Shown: piece by piece, positions 1 through 12,187 of the stretch
How positions within the stretch are numbered: the stretch's first letter is position 1
How the letters are laid out: each line of letters begins with the position of its first letter
Assembly (NCBI RefSeq): GCF_000276665.1
Contig: NW_004955460.1
Location: forward strand, 1,967,450-2,031,449
DNA length: 64,000 nt
Direction: 5' to 3'
DNA from: Chinchilla lanigera
Lineage: Eukaryota; Chordata; Mammalia; Rodentia; Chinchillidae
Notes under the pieces: generated by a model
Database searches by the model: none
Seen by the model: only the letters and a program-made list of their open reading frames with translations
Told to the model about the DNA's origin: nothing
Position numbers and translations under genes: made by a program

Positions 1-741
1 AGCTCCGAGTCTGCCTTACAGTGTCTATGAAAAATCCATCAATCAAAGACCAAATGGAGCTTTTACCAATGGGACTCAACACCTACCAGATGCAGGGAAA
101 AGTGTGAAAAATACATAGCACCTTTTAAAAGGCCTTCAAATTAATTTCAGCTGTTAAACCCTGGGAGTCCACATGAGTCTCTCTTTCTGTGGGGTTGCAA
201 CCATTGTATACCTTAACTATGTAGGAGGAAGTTAAACCACAAAGGGTGGCTGACTTACCACAGAATTTAGAGAAGCCTGTTTAGAATTTTAATTCAGATG
301 TGGCAACTTCTTTTCTCTTTTTTCACAGGTTATCTTTTGGCTGTTCCTGGGATCACATGAACTGTTTGAGTAAGTAACTGTGTTCCAGTTCTGAAGAAAA
401 GCAGATCACATCATGGCATAGGAGGAACCACTCTGCTGCCAGGGGAGCCTCAGGTGTTGGGTGAAAATCTGAATGGTAAATACTTGCAGGCCATCTGATG
501 AAGAAAGCATGAAGGTAGCATGGCACATTGCTATAATACCTTGATGTGTGGGTGTTTGGGTTGACATGCCCCAGCATCCACATCCCCATCCATTCAATCT
601 CCCATTCATCCTACTGATTCCACACTTGAGATGACTAGTCTACTAGTCTACATCTTTCTGATGACTAGCCCAATTTATACCTGTGGCTAGCGATTAGTTC
701 TGGAATTGTCAGGCTAATCTAGCTGGGGAGAAGTGTAAGAA
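1..741. other. Unassigned non-coding sequence
   Basis: Unique-looking AT-rich sequence with no repeat family I can name. The overlapping minus-strand frames of 67-78 residues have no recognisable domain and I do not call them genes. Confidence 0.5.
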
Positions 742-905
742 TTCAGGATGGGAGAGAGAAAGAGAGAGACAGAGACAGAGACAGAGACAGAGACAGAGAC
801 AGATGGAGACACAGACAGAAACTGAGAGATACAGAGAGAAAGAGAGAGACAGAGAGAAAGAGAGACAGAGAGAGACAGAGAAAATGTGTGTGTATGTGTG
901 TGTGT
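742..905. repeat. Compound GA/GACA microsatellite ending in (TG)n
   Basis: A purine-rich tract of GAGAGA and GACAGA units runs from about 750 to 882. It is followed directly by TGTGTGTATGTGTGTGTG to about 905. Its complement translates to Ser/Leu-rich frames, which are artefacts of the repeat. Confidence 0.95.
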
Positions 906-1871
906 ACTATAGTTAGAGGGGGATCCAAGCACAGCTTCTGAACTGGTAGCAATGGAAGGGAACCCTCTTAGTTCTTGGCCTCCACTCCCATTTTACTATC
1001 CTGAGATTAAGGAGGCATTTTGTTTGTTCTAACTGGGAAACTAACCTAGAGTCACTGACTTTGTTGACATGGCAGAACAGGGAGATGCAGACACCTAGCT
1101 CTCTTCGATGGCATTCAAGAAGTCCCCACTCTGAAGCCCCTTGAGCTCTGATCCTCCACAATATAGTTCCTACATTTTCTCACTAGGTAAGCCAGCTTGA
1201 GTTGAGTTTCTTTTCTTGCAGTAGAAGTCCTAACTGATATATATTTATGCTCTTGCCATAGTGATTTGTGAAGTCAGTGTGCTGACTGGTCACTTCCCCC
1301 ATGGGCCCCATTTTATCTATACCCTTCTTGGTTTCCAAAGGCTGATCACCTTGCATTAGCTGGGTCATTAGTCCCAGTGCTCTCTGGTTTCCAATTATGC
1401 TCAGCCAGCAGTGGAGGAACCAGGAAGATGCAGGAGGACACAGGAAGACTTTGAGATGATTCTAGTCTTCCATGACTGGAGCTCCTGTAGGGTGACCTTC
1501 CTCCTTGTCTCATGACACTTTTTCCTGCCCTGTCTCTTCTGCTTCCAGGGTGTTAACACCTCTATTGCCAGCGTTTGACCACCTACAAATCCCTTGTCCA
1601 TTCCTCTAAGTTTGTCCATTTTTCTGGAAGTGGCCTGTTCAGTAAAGTCTTCATTTGAGCTACTTGTGGAGAGTTCTGTTTTCTTCCAGGACTTTGACTG
1701 CTGCTGTCTATCTATGACCTCTGTCTGGTGTTCATCTGTTTAAAGATACAAAATTCTCCAACCTTGAACTATAAGCAACATTTTGGGGCACAGATTGGAG
1801 TTTGGTGGGTAAGGATTTGCTGTCTGTTTCCTTTTCCTTATGGATTGACTTTGTATAAATGAGAGATCAGT
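906..1871. other. Mostly unassigned; possible MLT1-like LTR 3' end near 1140-1243
   Basis: The segment around 1185-1243 (tgagttgagtttctt, then cttgcag, then cctaactgatat) resembles the 3' end of MLT1-type MaLR LTRs, which commonly end in a 'cctgactgata' string. The rest, including 1244-1700 with pyrimidine-rich patches, has no family I can name and no convincing coding frame. Confidence 0.35.
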
Positions 1872-2020
1872 AACATTGTGAATATTTAAGACTTTGTGGA
1901 ATATACAGTCTCTTTTGTAAACACTAACTTTGCCAGTTTTGAATAAAGGGTGGATGAAGTGTCACAATAAAACTTTATTTACAAAATCAGGAAATGGGTT
2001 ACAGTTTTCTGACCTTTGTG
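1872..2020 (-). mobile_element. hAT-Charlie non-autonomous relic (MER5-like)
   Basis: The stretch reads like a decayed MER5-type element. It contains 'atatttaagactttgtgg', 'cagtctctttt', 'ccaataaaactttattt'-like sequence (here cacaataaaactttattt) and 'acaaaatcagg', and it ends near 'tttctgacctttg'. This order matches the ancient mammalian hAT repeat that begins 'ggtcggcaaac' in the opposite orientation. The family assignment is from memory; the alternative is another hAT MITE. Confidence 0.6.
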
Positions 2021-2783
2021 TTAGTTTATTTTGTTTTTGACCTTCAAGCATGGGAATAAGGTTTTAGTGTCCTGGACAATTTCAGAAGAAAATGGTTTTT
2101 GAGGAATGTTTTAATGGTTACAAAGTGAGTACTTGAGATGATCACCATTCTAGGTGGACGAGTTTTATGGAAGAATAATTTCTTTTCTCTACAAGCAAAG
2201 AGCCACAGCACAATGTGGTGGTCACCGGAATGGAAGCTGGTTCTTCCAGTTTCCGATTTGGAGGCTGAGGAGGATTTCTAGATCCAGGGAAAGGCAGTGG
2301 GGTTGAGAAGGCCCTCTCTAGTGCTTCCCATTTTATGTCAAGACAGGACAGGAACTCTTAGGGTGGCTCCTGAAACTTGCGGAAGTTAGGTTAGCAAGCA
2401 GCACAGAGATCTCTTACAGAACCGTGTCTGTCCAGAGACTTCTTGGATTTTTCTAAATCAGAAATCCCTTCCCTTCGTGTTTTTTCCATAGGACTTTCCT
2501 TATAGCTGTCTTGGAGCTGTTACAAGATGTTGTGTGCAGTAGCTGCTAGTGTGTCTCTCTCCCCCAGGTAACAAGGGCCAGAGGACACCTGATTCAGCTC
2601 ATCTTCCCCTGGGCTACAAAGCTGGCACCTTGGCTTGCAAAGGGTGGGTGCCTCACTGCTTCATTAATTGAGCGAGATTGAATTTTGAAATACCTTGTAG
2701 CCCTGTCTTTGCTATTCCCAGGGCCTGGGATAGGAACATGAATGGAGCCATATACCACATACCTAAAAGTTATACAACAAAAG

Positions 2784-2832
<49 letters not shown>

Positions 2833-5138
2833 TAGCCCTACAGTGGATTCACTGGGATTCACCTTTGTGATCAGGGCAGTGTCCTGCTGAACCAACACGG
2901 TTGTCCTGAGACAACTTGAGGGTTGCCTGGGTCCCCCCTCCAGAACAGGGGAAGTTTAGCCCAGACTCAGGACTTCTGGGCTGTCTTGGCTAAACCTGGA
3001 TGACAGTCTTCAAGGTTCCTAGGGAGACGGGCTGGGCCAGGAGTCTCTCCCTTATGGCCCACTTGTGTGACTTGGGATTTCTAGGCCCCCTAAGTGCCTC
3101 TGAGACCCACAACATAAGTAGACAGGGAGCATAGAACAGATTCTTAGGGAACTAGTTTGATAGACATCCGCTTTGGACAATGGATCGTGGCACTGCCTCA
3201 CTTTCTCGGCTGTACAGAGGTGGTGATCATATCCATCCTCCTCTTTCACCTCCCTTCATCTCTGGCTCATCTTTCCCCACTTAAACTTAAAGTTTAAGTT
3301 TACTTCTTAAACTTGCTTCCCTTGACGTGGGGTTCTGTTCAGTTCATACCACCTTTTCCTATAATCCTGGTTCATTCAAGTACTTGCTGTACTTTCTAAC
3401 ATCTTTAAGCACAGACAAGAAAAGTCAAACATCATCTGTTGCAGAGTTTATGAGATCTGGGGCACACTGGAAAGGGAACCTCTTGGCCCCTTCCAAGGGG
3501 CCCTGGAGGATATTACGTGCATCTTCTTTTGTGGTTGACGTGTATCTGTCAATGGTCAGATCATCTGCAGGGCTTGCTAAAATAGGCACTGCTAGATTCC
3601 AACTCCAGAATCCTTCATTAAGTGGGCTTGGATGAAACCCAAAAATTCAGTTGTATAACATGTTCCCAAGTGATGCTTCCTTGGGCCCATATTTGAGAAT
3701 GGATTCTGCGATTGTACAGCTAATGGAGACCCCAAAATGGCCACATTCTCATAATTCCACAGATATGCAATGGGTTGCCCTAGCTGGCACTGGCCCCAAG
3801 ATATTGTTGGAAACTTGATCTTTAGTAGCTGGGAAAAGAGGGAAAACATTTAAAGCTGCAAGCAATTTCCAGTCCCTAAGGAGAGGAACATGAATTTACC
3901 TCAGAGGCAAATTGTTGCTTTTGGTCTGGGAAAACCACTTGAGTCTGCCATTTATTTACACAAAATGTAAATCAAATATTCACCCACTGTTCTAGAGGGA
4001 AATGTGAAGTCAGTATGAACCTGAACACAAATGTTTTAGACTGAGAACTTAAGTGTTCTATTTTGTAATATAAATTTTGGGGAAAGACTGAGCCAAGGTT
4101 CTGTCTGAGGGACATAGTTGTCTGACAGGGAGGAGTTCATGTTCCAGCATTTGTCTGATTTTCAGGGCACTTTGTTCTAAGCTCTGTGGTGCAGATCTGT
4201 GTGTGGAGATTTTTTCCAGAACTCCAGAGCTGAGACCTGAGAACTGAGAAAAGGGGACAGTCAGTACAACCACAGCCCCACTGAGCACTTGGTATGTCTC
4301 AGAGTTATTTCTGTCAGAAGAACCCAAGATGCACTGATGTTTACCTATTATTTTCTGAGGTAATTTTCTACTTGGAGAATGATTTCCTCTGCAGGAAAAG
4401 AACATTCCCATTATCTATCTACCTAAGAAAATGGTGATGTTCGGCCTCACTGTAGGGAGGAAGTGGCACTGGGGCTGAGGGATAAGATTCTCTCTCAGAG
4501 TCCAAGGGTAAGTAGGTTTAAATGCTGAGACCATTAATCCCTCAGAGGACCACAGGTTATGGAAGGAGGGAAAGGTGGCATGAGGTGGAAGCTAGACTGG
4601 GGAATGCATATAGACTGATGGAAAATGTCCATAAAGAGAGCGTGGGCACAGTAGTTTCCGAATCTTACCCATTCTGGTCCAAGATTGGACCTTCCTTCTT
4701 TAATAGTTGAGTTTAGGCTAAAATACTGTTCCAAGTTAGAGTTTAGTTTCTATTGATCCCTGAATATTTCAGGGAAGAATATTGTATCAGCTAGGAATTA
4801 ATCACCAAAGAGAAGGCAGGGTTCATGTTCAGGGTCAGTTCTCAAGGACAATAGATGTCCCTGCAGTAAAAAGTCCTACAAGGATTACTGCAAGCAGGAG
4901 TCAGAAAAATAGGAGAGGTCAACTCAGGGATAAAGTGGTACTGAGATCAGTGGTGAGGAGGAGCCAATACCTTTATGGTCAGGTTGGACCTTAAAACCAA
5001 CCACGATTTTGAACTCCTGGTATGAAGTGCTAGGTAATAGGGTTACACATGGAGTATAGTTGGATAGTTTGACTATACATGGAGAAAATTTGTGAGCAGA
5101 AAATTATACATGAGTATCCTACCTAAAAAAAATTCTTT
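2021..5138. other. Unassigned non-coding sequence with a (TA)n and a short hairpin
   Basis: Apart from the (TA)n at 2786-2830 there is no family I can name. A small hairpin lies at 3280-3298, with arms cttaaactt and aagtttaag around one base. The longest frame is 117 codons on the minus strand (4058-4411), with no recognisable domain, so I do not call it coding. Confidence 0.5.
2786..2830. repeat. (TA)n dinucleotide repeat, 45 nt
   Basis: An uninterrupted TA run, and the source of an apparent Tyr-Ile repeat peptide on the plus strand. The length suggests a polymorphic microsatellite. Confidence 0.97.
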
Positions 5139-5312
5139 GTCTTTTCTTTTTCTTTTTTTCTTTTTTGGTCTTTTTGAGACAGAGTCTCACTATGCAGCTC
5201 AGACTGGCCTTGAGCTCACTTTGTAGCCCCAGTTGGTCTTGAGCTCACAATGGTCCTCCTGCCTCAGCCTTCTGAACGCTGGGATTACAGGCATGAGCCA
5301 CCATGCCTGGCC
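5139..5312 (-). mobile_element. B1-like 7SL-derived SINE
   Basis: A plus-strand T-rich tail leads into 'gagacagagtctcac', two internal modules ('ttgagctcactttgtagccc' and 'gtcttgagctcacaa'), 'cctcctgcctcagcct', 'gctgggattacaggc' and 'accatgcctggcc'. This is the reverse complement of a 7SL-type SINE such as B1 or Alu. Two 29-bp-type modules are present, as in standard B1. The left poly(T) places the insertion on the minus strand. Confidence 0.9.
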
Positions 5313-6439
5313 TTTTTCTTTAATATTATACAGTAATTTAAATCTTCATGACCAGTGAGTATATTCAAAGCTATATCAGCAAGAAATGTAACTTTTTATC
5401 TGTAGATTTTGGATTGAAATAAAGTCTCCCTCTAATTAGGCAATATGATTTTCATCAACTCCATTAATTTTCTATGGCACATATACAAAAGCCTTAAACA
5501 CAGAAGGAAATACAGCCAAGTTAGTACAACATACAAGGTTCACTAGGGGCAGGAGGTCACTAAAGAAAATCAATTTTCCTGTAATTTACTTGAGGGTTCC
5601 AAAAATAACAACCAAATATCAATTTGGAACCAGATTCTTACATGCTCCATCATGGCTCCATGGGACCAGCACACTGACCAAAAAGACCATCCAGAAGGTG
5701 GAATGTTTCAACTTTAGCCAAAGTAAGCATATTTGTGCAAAAACACAAAACAGTTTGGGAAGAAAAAGCTAAGCTGTACCACATGCTGATTCAGTGAAAA
5801 AGTAAATTTATATCTAATACATCAAAGAGTTGAGTGGAGGATAGCACGGGGTGGGTGCAGTGACTCGTGGTGACTAATAATTCACTCTGGGATAAAAGTG
5901 GCTTATGCAGAGGATGGCCATGTACTGCCTAACAAGGAGGCTTAACCTGAGTTTTTGCTCAGAAGTTTTTGTGTGTCCATTTGCTTCTTGATCTTTCAGA
6001 ACTCAACTTCAACATTTTGATGAAGGCAGAGGACATTTGCCTTAATAATTGTTCTTCAGTCAGGAATTATAACAGCATTATATGTGAAGGTTCATGTGAT
6101 TAAGTCCAGATCTCTTATATAGAAAAGTTTACAATCCTGATTGAGTTGTTCTATGTCCTGTGTCTTAATGTCTCCTTTGAAAAAAAATTCATATTTTGTT
6201 TAGACTATGACACACTTAAAAAAAGTTTTACCTTATTAGTGGGAAAATAGGGGGGGCATTATATTAACAGAATATGCTATGGACTAATTGGCATTGGACA
6301 GTATTTTTAACTATACAGTTTTTCCTTGCTTGCATAATGTCCTTATGAAAATCCACTGGTATGTAATTATCTTTTAACCACATTTTTTCTAGCAGCGATT
6401 TCAGGGAGTTTTACTAGTATTTTCCTAGTCATCTCCAGC
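5313..6439. other. Unassigned non-coding sequence
   Basis: AT-rich sequence with an 8-G run near 6251. A 60-codon plus-strand frame at 5590-5772 has no recognisable homology. I see no repeat family here. Confidence 0.5.
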
Positions 6440-6570
6440 CTCTCCTTTGAACAATGGAGACAGTGAAAAATACATAGCGAAGTGGTTTGTCCAAAGTTAC
6501 ATGGTGAGTCAGCCTCAGAGTTAAGATCTTATTGGGCTCTGGGCTCCCAACTGGTGTGTATCGCTTTGCC
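6440..6570 (-). mobile_element. MIR relic
   Basis: The phrase 'gtggtttgtccaaagttac' followed by 'atggtgagtcagcctcag' and 'gggctctgggctcccaac' matches the minus-strand layout of MIR (roughly 'cttgcccaaggtcacacagc', then the tRNA-related head). It is strongly decayed, so the boundaries are approximate. Confidence 0.5.
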
Positions 6571-8550
6571 CAGAAAACCTGTCCCTCCACTAGTGACCAT
6601 GAGACTTTGTGGTACTGTAGCCATCCATGTGTCAGTATTCTCTATGGAGACGCCACTGTTTATATAACACCAGAAAACAGGTATAGAAGCAGCTCAGCAA
6701 TACTTGAGAAATGGAGGCAACAGAAGACTGGAAGGATACATGGCTTGGCTGAAATTCTCAAACTAAGTTTTTATCATTTCCAATACATAGTGCAAATATT
6801 TTCTCCTTAGTTTTGAAGATTCTGTGTTTCAAAGCCCTTCAAAGAGTTCTGATTTGTTTCTCCTTGTGTCATCAGAGTAGTGATCTTCCAAGGACCATTT
6901 TGCTACCGTAGCATTTGGGTGAGTTTTAAAAGCATATTTTGAAGAGCTTTTATTTGAAGTTAGTGAACTGTTGTCTTTTCCCAAATATGAATGGAATTTA
7001 AATACCAATTCAAATCAGCACAGATAATTGATTAGGTGTGTAAAGATTCTTATCATGAAGACATACTACATATTTAGCAATTTGATCTTTATAGTTTTAA
7101 CCAACGTGTTAGCTGTTTAATAAGCCTGAAAAGAAAATAGTAGAAAACCATGTCAAGGACCTCAAAACTAGGTGGTAAATTTAATACATTTCTACAAACA
7201 GCCACTAGGCACCTGCCTTTCAAAGCCTTGTACCTTGTATTTGGAAGAATATATAAAGCATGACCTTTGCTTTCAAGGAATTTATCTTTGAATGAGGGAG
7301 AAAGAAACTCACAAAAAAGATAATAAAAGCTGTACTGGGTACAAAGTACTATAAAAGTTTAGAGGTTGGAGAAATCATTTTATAGGAGACAAAAAAGGCT
7401 TCAGGGCTTGGACTATCTTTGAACTGCCCAGTGGTTGAAAGTGTCGCCCAGGGAGAACAGGGCCTCGGCCTTCATTCATGTGGGCTAAAGGAAAAATGAA
7501 ACTAATTCAGGAAACAGTGATTGGTCTGATGAGACCCAAGCCTAGGTTTTCCATCTTCATAGCACAATACAAAAATGCTTATAAAACATTAAGTAGAGAT
7601 AATAAATCACAAGGTACCAAGTATAAAGATCTGTGTAGCCTTTTAACAGCCTCAACCTTATAACTAATAGCTAGAAGAGGTTGTTGTAGGGCATGTCAAA
7701 GGACAAAATCACTTGTTGAAATTTAGAGCTCAGTGACCTGATGGACACGAGTTTGAATTTAAGTGACCAGTAGCATTGCCTTGAGCTCCATGCTGTGCCC
7801 CTGGATCTGAGCCTGCTTGCAAGTCTGGACATTGACCTGTGCCTACATATGTGGGAAAAGTTTCTACTGTCTAACAACAGACCTAAACATCAGTTTGTCT
7901 GGAATATTTTTAATTCCTGTTCAGCATATTCTTTCTTGGCATGGATTTATTAATCAACTGTAGAGGATTTATCATTATAATGGATAGAATGATTTTTAGT
8001 CAAAAGATTTGCCCTCCCATAGATAGGAGAAATTTTCCATCAAGTGCTGGGAATGTAATGCTAGAAATTTCTGATGCCAGTGTAATGTAAAAATAGAAAA
8101 TAAGTGAAGTATTGCTAACATATAGTATACAACCGCAGGAGTATGCAAGTCAGAGAGTCTCATGTCACCCTCACCATGTTGGGTGTGAGGGCAGAGTCAG
8201 CCTCAGGTGTTTGCTGTCAGGAAGACCTGCTGTAGTTTATATGTTAAATGAATTTATACACTGTGGGCCTATAATTTGTCATCTCACATTATTACCTATT
8301 ATTATATCATCAAGTTTATGCAAAATAAAATGCACAAACATCTTACATTCCTGCAAAGAAATAAGTGGGAGAGCCTTCTAATAACACAAGCCAAAATGGA
8401 AAGGATAAATAAGCCCAGAGCCCTCCACCTTCCAAGTCTTTCTGCCACACAATGATATTAAAAGTAGGACAGTCTACTCTGATCTAGGAAACTGGTCACA
8501 AAAAAAATTTCTACATTTGATCAAGGGGTGATCAAAAGATACCATGAATG
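6571..8550. other. Mostly unassigned; possible L2/MIR-class relic at 7200-7380
   Basis: The part at 7230-7380 (ttcaaggaatttatctttg, then gagggagaaag, then tgtactgggtacaaagtact) resembles an ancient L2/MIR-class 3' segment. The remainder has no family I can name. Frames of 60-92 codons here carry no recognisable domain. Confidence 0.4.
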
Positions 8551-9043
8551 TTTAAATTAAAAATTTTAGTACAGTAGACACATTGCCATGAATCACCTTC
8601 AAAATACTTCCCCTTTTTTCCTTACACACTTATCCCATTATTCTTGCCAATTTCTGCAGTTCTAGATGTGCTCTTTCCTGAGTGTCTTTAATTACATGTC
8701 ATGGCTGCCTCCATGTCCTGAATCAATTCAAAATGTTTACCTGTCAGTTCTTTTGACTCTGGGGAAGAACTGGAAGCCACATGGTAGCAGATCCAGGGAA
8801 TAAGGTAGATGAGGACACACCTTCATGTTTTTATGAGCCTATCTTTCCCTTTGATGGCATACAGCAGCCATATTCACTGTATTTCTTATCATACCTTGTG
8901 AAGATGCTCAAAAAGAGGACTTCTAGACATGCTTCAGAAAGGGGTTAGAACAATAGCGTAAGTGTGTTCAAATGAGGGGGAGTATGTTGAAGGGAATTAA
9001 TGACAAAATGTCTTTTCCTGCACTAAGTTTTTTAAATTCAAAA
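8551..9043 (-). mobile_element. Mariner-type foldback derivative, copy 1 (decayed transposase 3' half)
   Basis: The minus strand from about 8880 to 8555 reads as the decayed C-terminal half of a mariner (DD34D) transposase. A catalytic-block counterpart lies at 8772-8784. It is followed by a KED..NC..WQE.WDKC-like C-terminus and then a terminal repeat. On the plus strand, 8900-9040 repeats the same C-terminal and terminal sequence (KEDF, then CFRKG, then KCV, then a 'tgtcttttcctgcactaag' end), inverted against the first. The element therefore has two inverted copies of its 3' end and no 5' half. Stops and frameshifts make it non-functional. It matches the copy at 32931-34041 in architecture. 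Confidence 0.7.
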
Positions 9044-9064
9044 ATTCATCACATTTTCAATCAT

Positions 9065-9068
<4 letters not shown>

Positions 9069-9102
<34 letters not shown>
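9069..9102. repeat. (AT)n dinucleotide repeat
   Basis: An uninterrupted AT run just beyond the right end of the mariner derivative. Confidence 0.95.
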
Positions 9103-9105
<3 letters not shown>

Positions 9106-10184
9106 TTGCATCATACATAATTATATGTAATCTTAAGAAGTTTTTGATAGGGATTTTCTAAGCAATATTAAGGATTATCTAATCAAAAATATATATATTC
9201 TTCCCTGAATATTGTGCTGTGAATTATAATAGCAGTACGTATAATTTGTAAACAAGTAGACACATATTAGGATGTATGTTTACCCTGTTGAAGACCACTT
9301 AGCAAAAGTATTTCTTCCCCATGTCGGGTACCTAGTAAGAGGAAGAGCATCCTAGTAACCATGATCTCATGACTATGGTAACATCTCTTGCTTCTTTCCA
9401 CAACAAAGCACAACCCATGGGCCTCTTACTGCCAAATCCTTTTACTTTGGAATCTGTTTTCTAGACTTCATGCTGAGCCTCTCCGTTCAACTTAGCTTTC
9501 TATCTTTAGCTATCTTCGTCATACCCTGTTTGTCCTGCTTTAGGCCTAAGAGACCCTTGCATTGCAAATAATGTTTTGGCAGATTTATATTTAGGCTATT
9601 ATATTTGGATTTGACTGAGCCCAAAATGAGAGCTGTCACTATTGCATGCCACCTGAAAAGGGCATGTTTGCTTATATTTAATAAAGAACATTTCCAGTAA
9701 AGATGCTTAACAAACTAAAATGGGAGATGGGTTCCTTTACAGGTTGGAGCTTCCCCTGCACTATGGAATTCCACTTATTTTGCAAGAACAAGTGAGATGA
9801 AAATGAAAAATGAATGTAGTTTTACTGTGAGATGGCATAGGGTGACATATCTGTAAAATAAATAAGGATATAATGTGTTCTCCTGCTTCCTCCTGGGAGG
9901 TGTTAGAGCAGGTGGTTGAAATTAAGTGACTTGTCTAAAGTCCAGCCAGTACTAACCACTTAATTAGACTCTTGTAAATGCTTTGTTTCCCTCTAGAGTC
10001 CTTGGGAGGGGTAAAAATACTTGGTACTGCAAAATTCATTGTTTGTTTTATGAGTTCAGATAACCATGATTTTTCTAATTGTTCTTAATCTCTTTACCCT
10101 TTCAGACAAATGTCCTATGTGGAAGATACAATGCTCTGTAAAGTTCTGGGATTTAAGAAAGTGTGCTGATATATCCTTTGGAAT
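9103..10184. other. Unassigned non-coding sequence
   Basis: AT-rich unique-looking sequence. A faint MIR-like phrase (aagtgacttgtctaaagtc) occurs near 9925 but is too short to call. Confidence 0.45.
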
Positions 10185-10268
10185 CTTATCTTTGGAATTG
10201 GGATTATAATAACCACTCATCTCCAGCTTATCTTTAGAAATGGGATTATAGTGACTACTCATCTCCAC
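10185..10268. repeat. Two-copy 42-bp tandem duplication
   Basis: Unit 1 (10185-10226) begins cttatctttggaattgg and unit 2 (10227-10268) begins cttatctttagaaatgg. Both end in actcatctcca followed by one or two variable bases. They differ at a handful of positions, so the duplication is old. The period is a multiple of three, which gives an apparent 14-residue peptide repeat on the minus strand, but nothing supports translation. Confidence 0.9.
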
Positions 10269-12187
10269 CCAACTGGAACCCCAAAATAATAAAATAGCAT
10301 ATGGGAGTTAGCTTCTATTTCCCCCTGTTAGAAATCAGGTGTCATATTACAAAACAAAGCTATCAAATGAGATGGTGCAGATTAGAGTGGGCTTCTCTTT
10401 TTTGATTGATTAACAGAAGAGAAATTTGAGGAGAGGGTGGAACATACTGTTTCACAATGATGAAAACAATAAACACATTAATCCAAGATGACAAAAAGCG
10501 ACTGCCATTGGTTAGCCTTCTCTCAATGAAATCAATAGTAAAGAGTAAAATTAATTAGTGCAAAAGTTAAATTAACCCAATGTGAAATCAGGTAGTAAAT
10601 CAATGAGTAGGGATTTCATTGTTTTCTGAGAGGTAATATTGAGCACCTGGTCTGAATGAGTGAATTTAGTTTATCAAATTCCCTAATTTACAGGAAGTAA
10701 TGTATACCCTAAAGGAATGTGGTTCGCTGTCTCTCTGTGATTTATGTCACCCTACAAGAATGTTAACTTCCCTTCAGAGGCTCCCTTCTCCATGTTATGC
10801 AATGTGGCCATTCCTTCTGCGTATGCCATTTAAGGTTTCCAGAACTCTGGTTTAGGAGGTTGGCTACTGCAGTCTCTTCATGGTTTCTTGAAGTCTTTAA
10901 TCTAACTGGGTTGCACTACAAGGGGACAGCAAGCTCTGAACCTCAGAAACTAAGCTAGTGGCCAGAGTCTTACTGTTGGCAAGTCTAGGAGGTCTAACAC
11001 CCTTAGCATAATAAATATATTTCTGATTACTGTAAGTATTGTGGGACAGTAAGGCCAGATTGGTTCCTGAAGGCTAGACTATGACCTGTCCATTAAAAAC
11101 AATGCAGCTGGGAAAGAACCTCACCATACATGGGGTGGGGGATAGGTGTGTTTCATTAAAATACAGAAAAAGAAGTAAACACAAGACACTAGACATTTTG
11201 GCAGGATGGGGAATTTAGTTTGGTTTTTGTTGTTATTTTTGTTTTGATTTTGGACTTTCACAGAATTGAGATTGGTTGCCACATTATTACCATCAACCGG
11301 TTTAGGTGTGAAAGACTGAGTACAACAGCATTGGGTTTAAAAGAATGACCGGGCACAGGTCCACCTTGCACACAGCAATCAAAGTGGGTACCAAGGGTAC
11401 TTCTGAAATTCAGGTGACTAATGGTTTCCACCTGCTTTAAATTGTCTTGGAACACTGCAAAATTCATTTTTTTCATAAGAGAATAGGTATTGTGTGCATG
11501 TGTGTGTGTGTGTATGTGTGTAAGGTCGTGTTTATACGCAAGTGCTCATGAACACGCTCCTCTTTGCCTATGTATGTTTGTCATAAAATTTGAAAGAAGT
11601 GCATGTTTTAGTTGGAAGGGGAGCTTTTTATAGCTGAGCTATAAATCACTTCAAGGACTGATTTTCAGTTAAGAGTTGACAGCTCAGGAGTGAAGTGACC
11701 ATGCCAGGAATGCCATTCACAGAAGCCTGGAGCACCATCTCATTTGTCATCTAAAATGAAAGTGATATGCTCGTGGGGAAGCCGTGTGAGCAGGCAAGAT
11801 TTAGTGTTCCTGTCATTTGCACTATCTTTGAATGAAACTAGAAGGAGGTGTTAGTATGATGTCATATATAATATTCAGCAGGAAGTGATAAAGCAGTGGT
11901 ATATAGAGCTACTGTTTGGAGTAGGGTGGAAATGGAAAGGCTGTGTATTGTTACACTAAAGATGTCTGGCTACTAGCCTTCTGCTCAATAAGTGATCCAT
12001 GTGCAGCTAGGACTCCAAGCAATAAGTTATTGTACCTATGTGCACACTTTGTGTAAGCTTTTCCCTTCATATAATGAAAACTCCAAGGTTAAAGACAGAA
12101 ATCAGAACCAGAACTCTCTAGTTAGAGACTGAATCTGTTCAACAGCAGAGTTAAAGCTAAAATGAACAAAGTCCCATGCAGACATCT
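10269..12187. other. Unassigned sequence with a (TG)n at 11491-11520
   Basis: No repeat family recognised. The part at 10480-10700 is AT-rich with several TAATTA/TTAATTAG-type homeodomain-like strings and low simple-repeat content, so it could be conserved non-coding sequence, but that cannot be told from one genome. The TG tract at 11491-11520 is interrupted. Confidence 0.45.

Noticed and set aside
714..952. Ser/Leu/Val-rich repeat proteins from 714-952 and again from 44800-45081
   Set aside because: Both are translations of GA/GACA microsatellites, with no start context or composition typical of genes.
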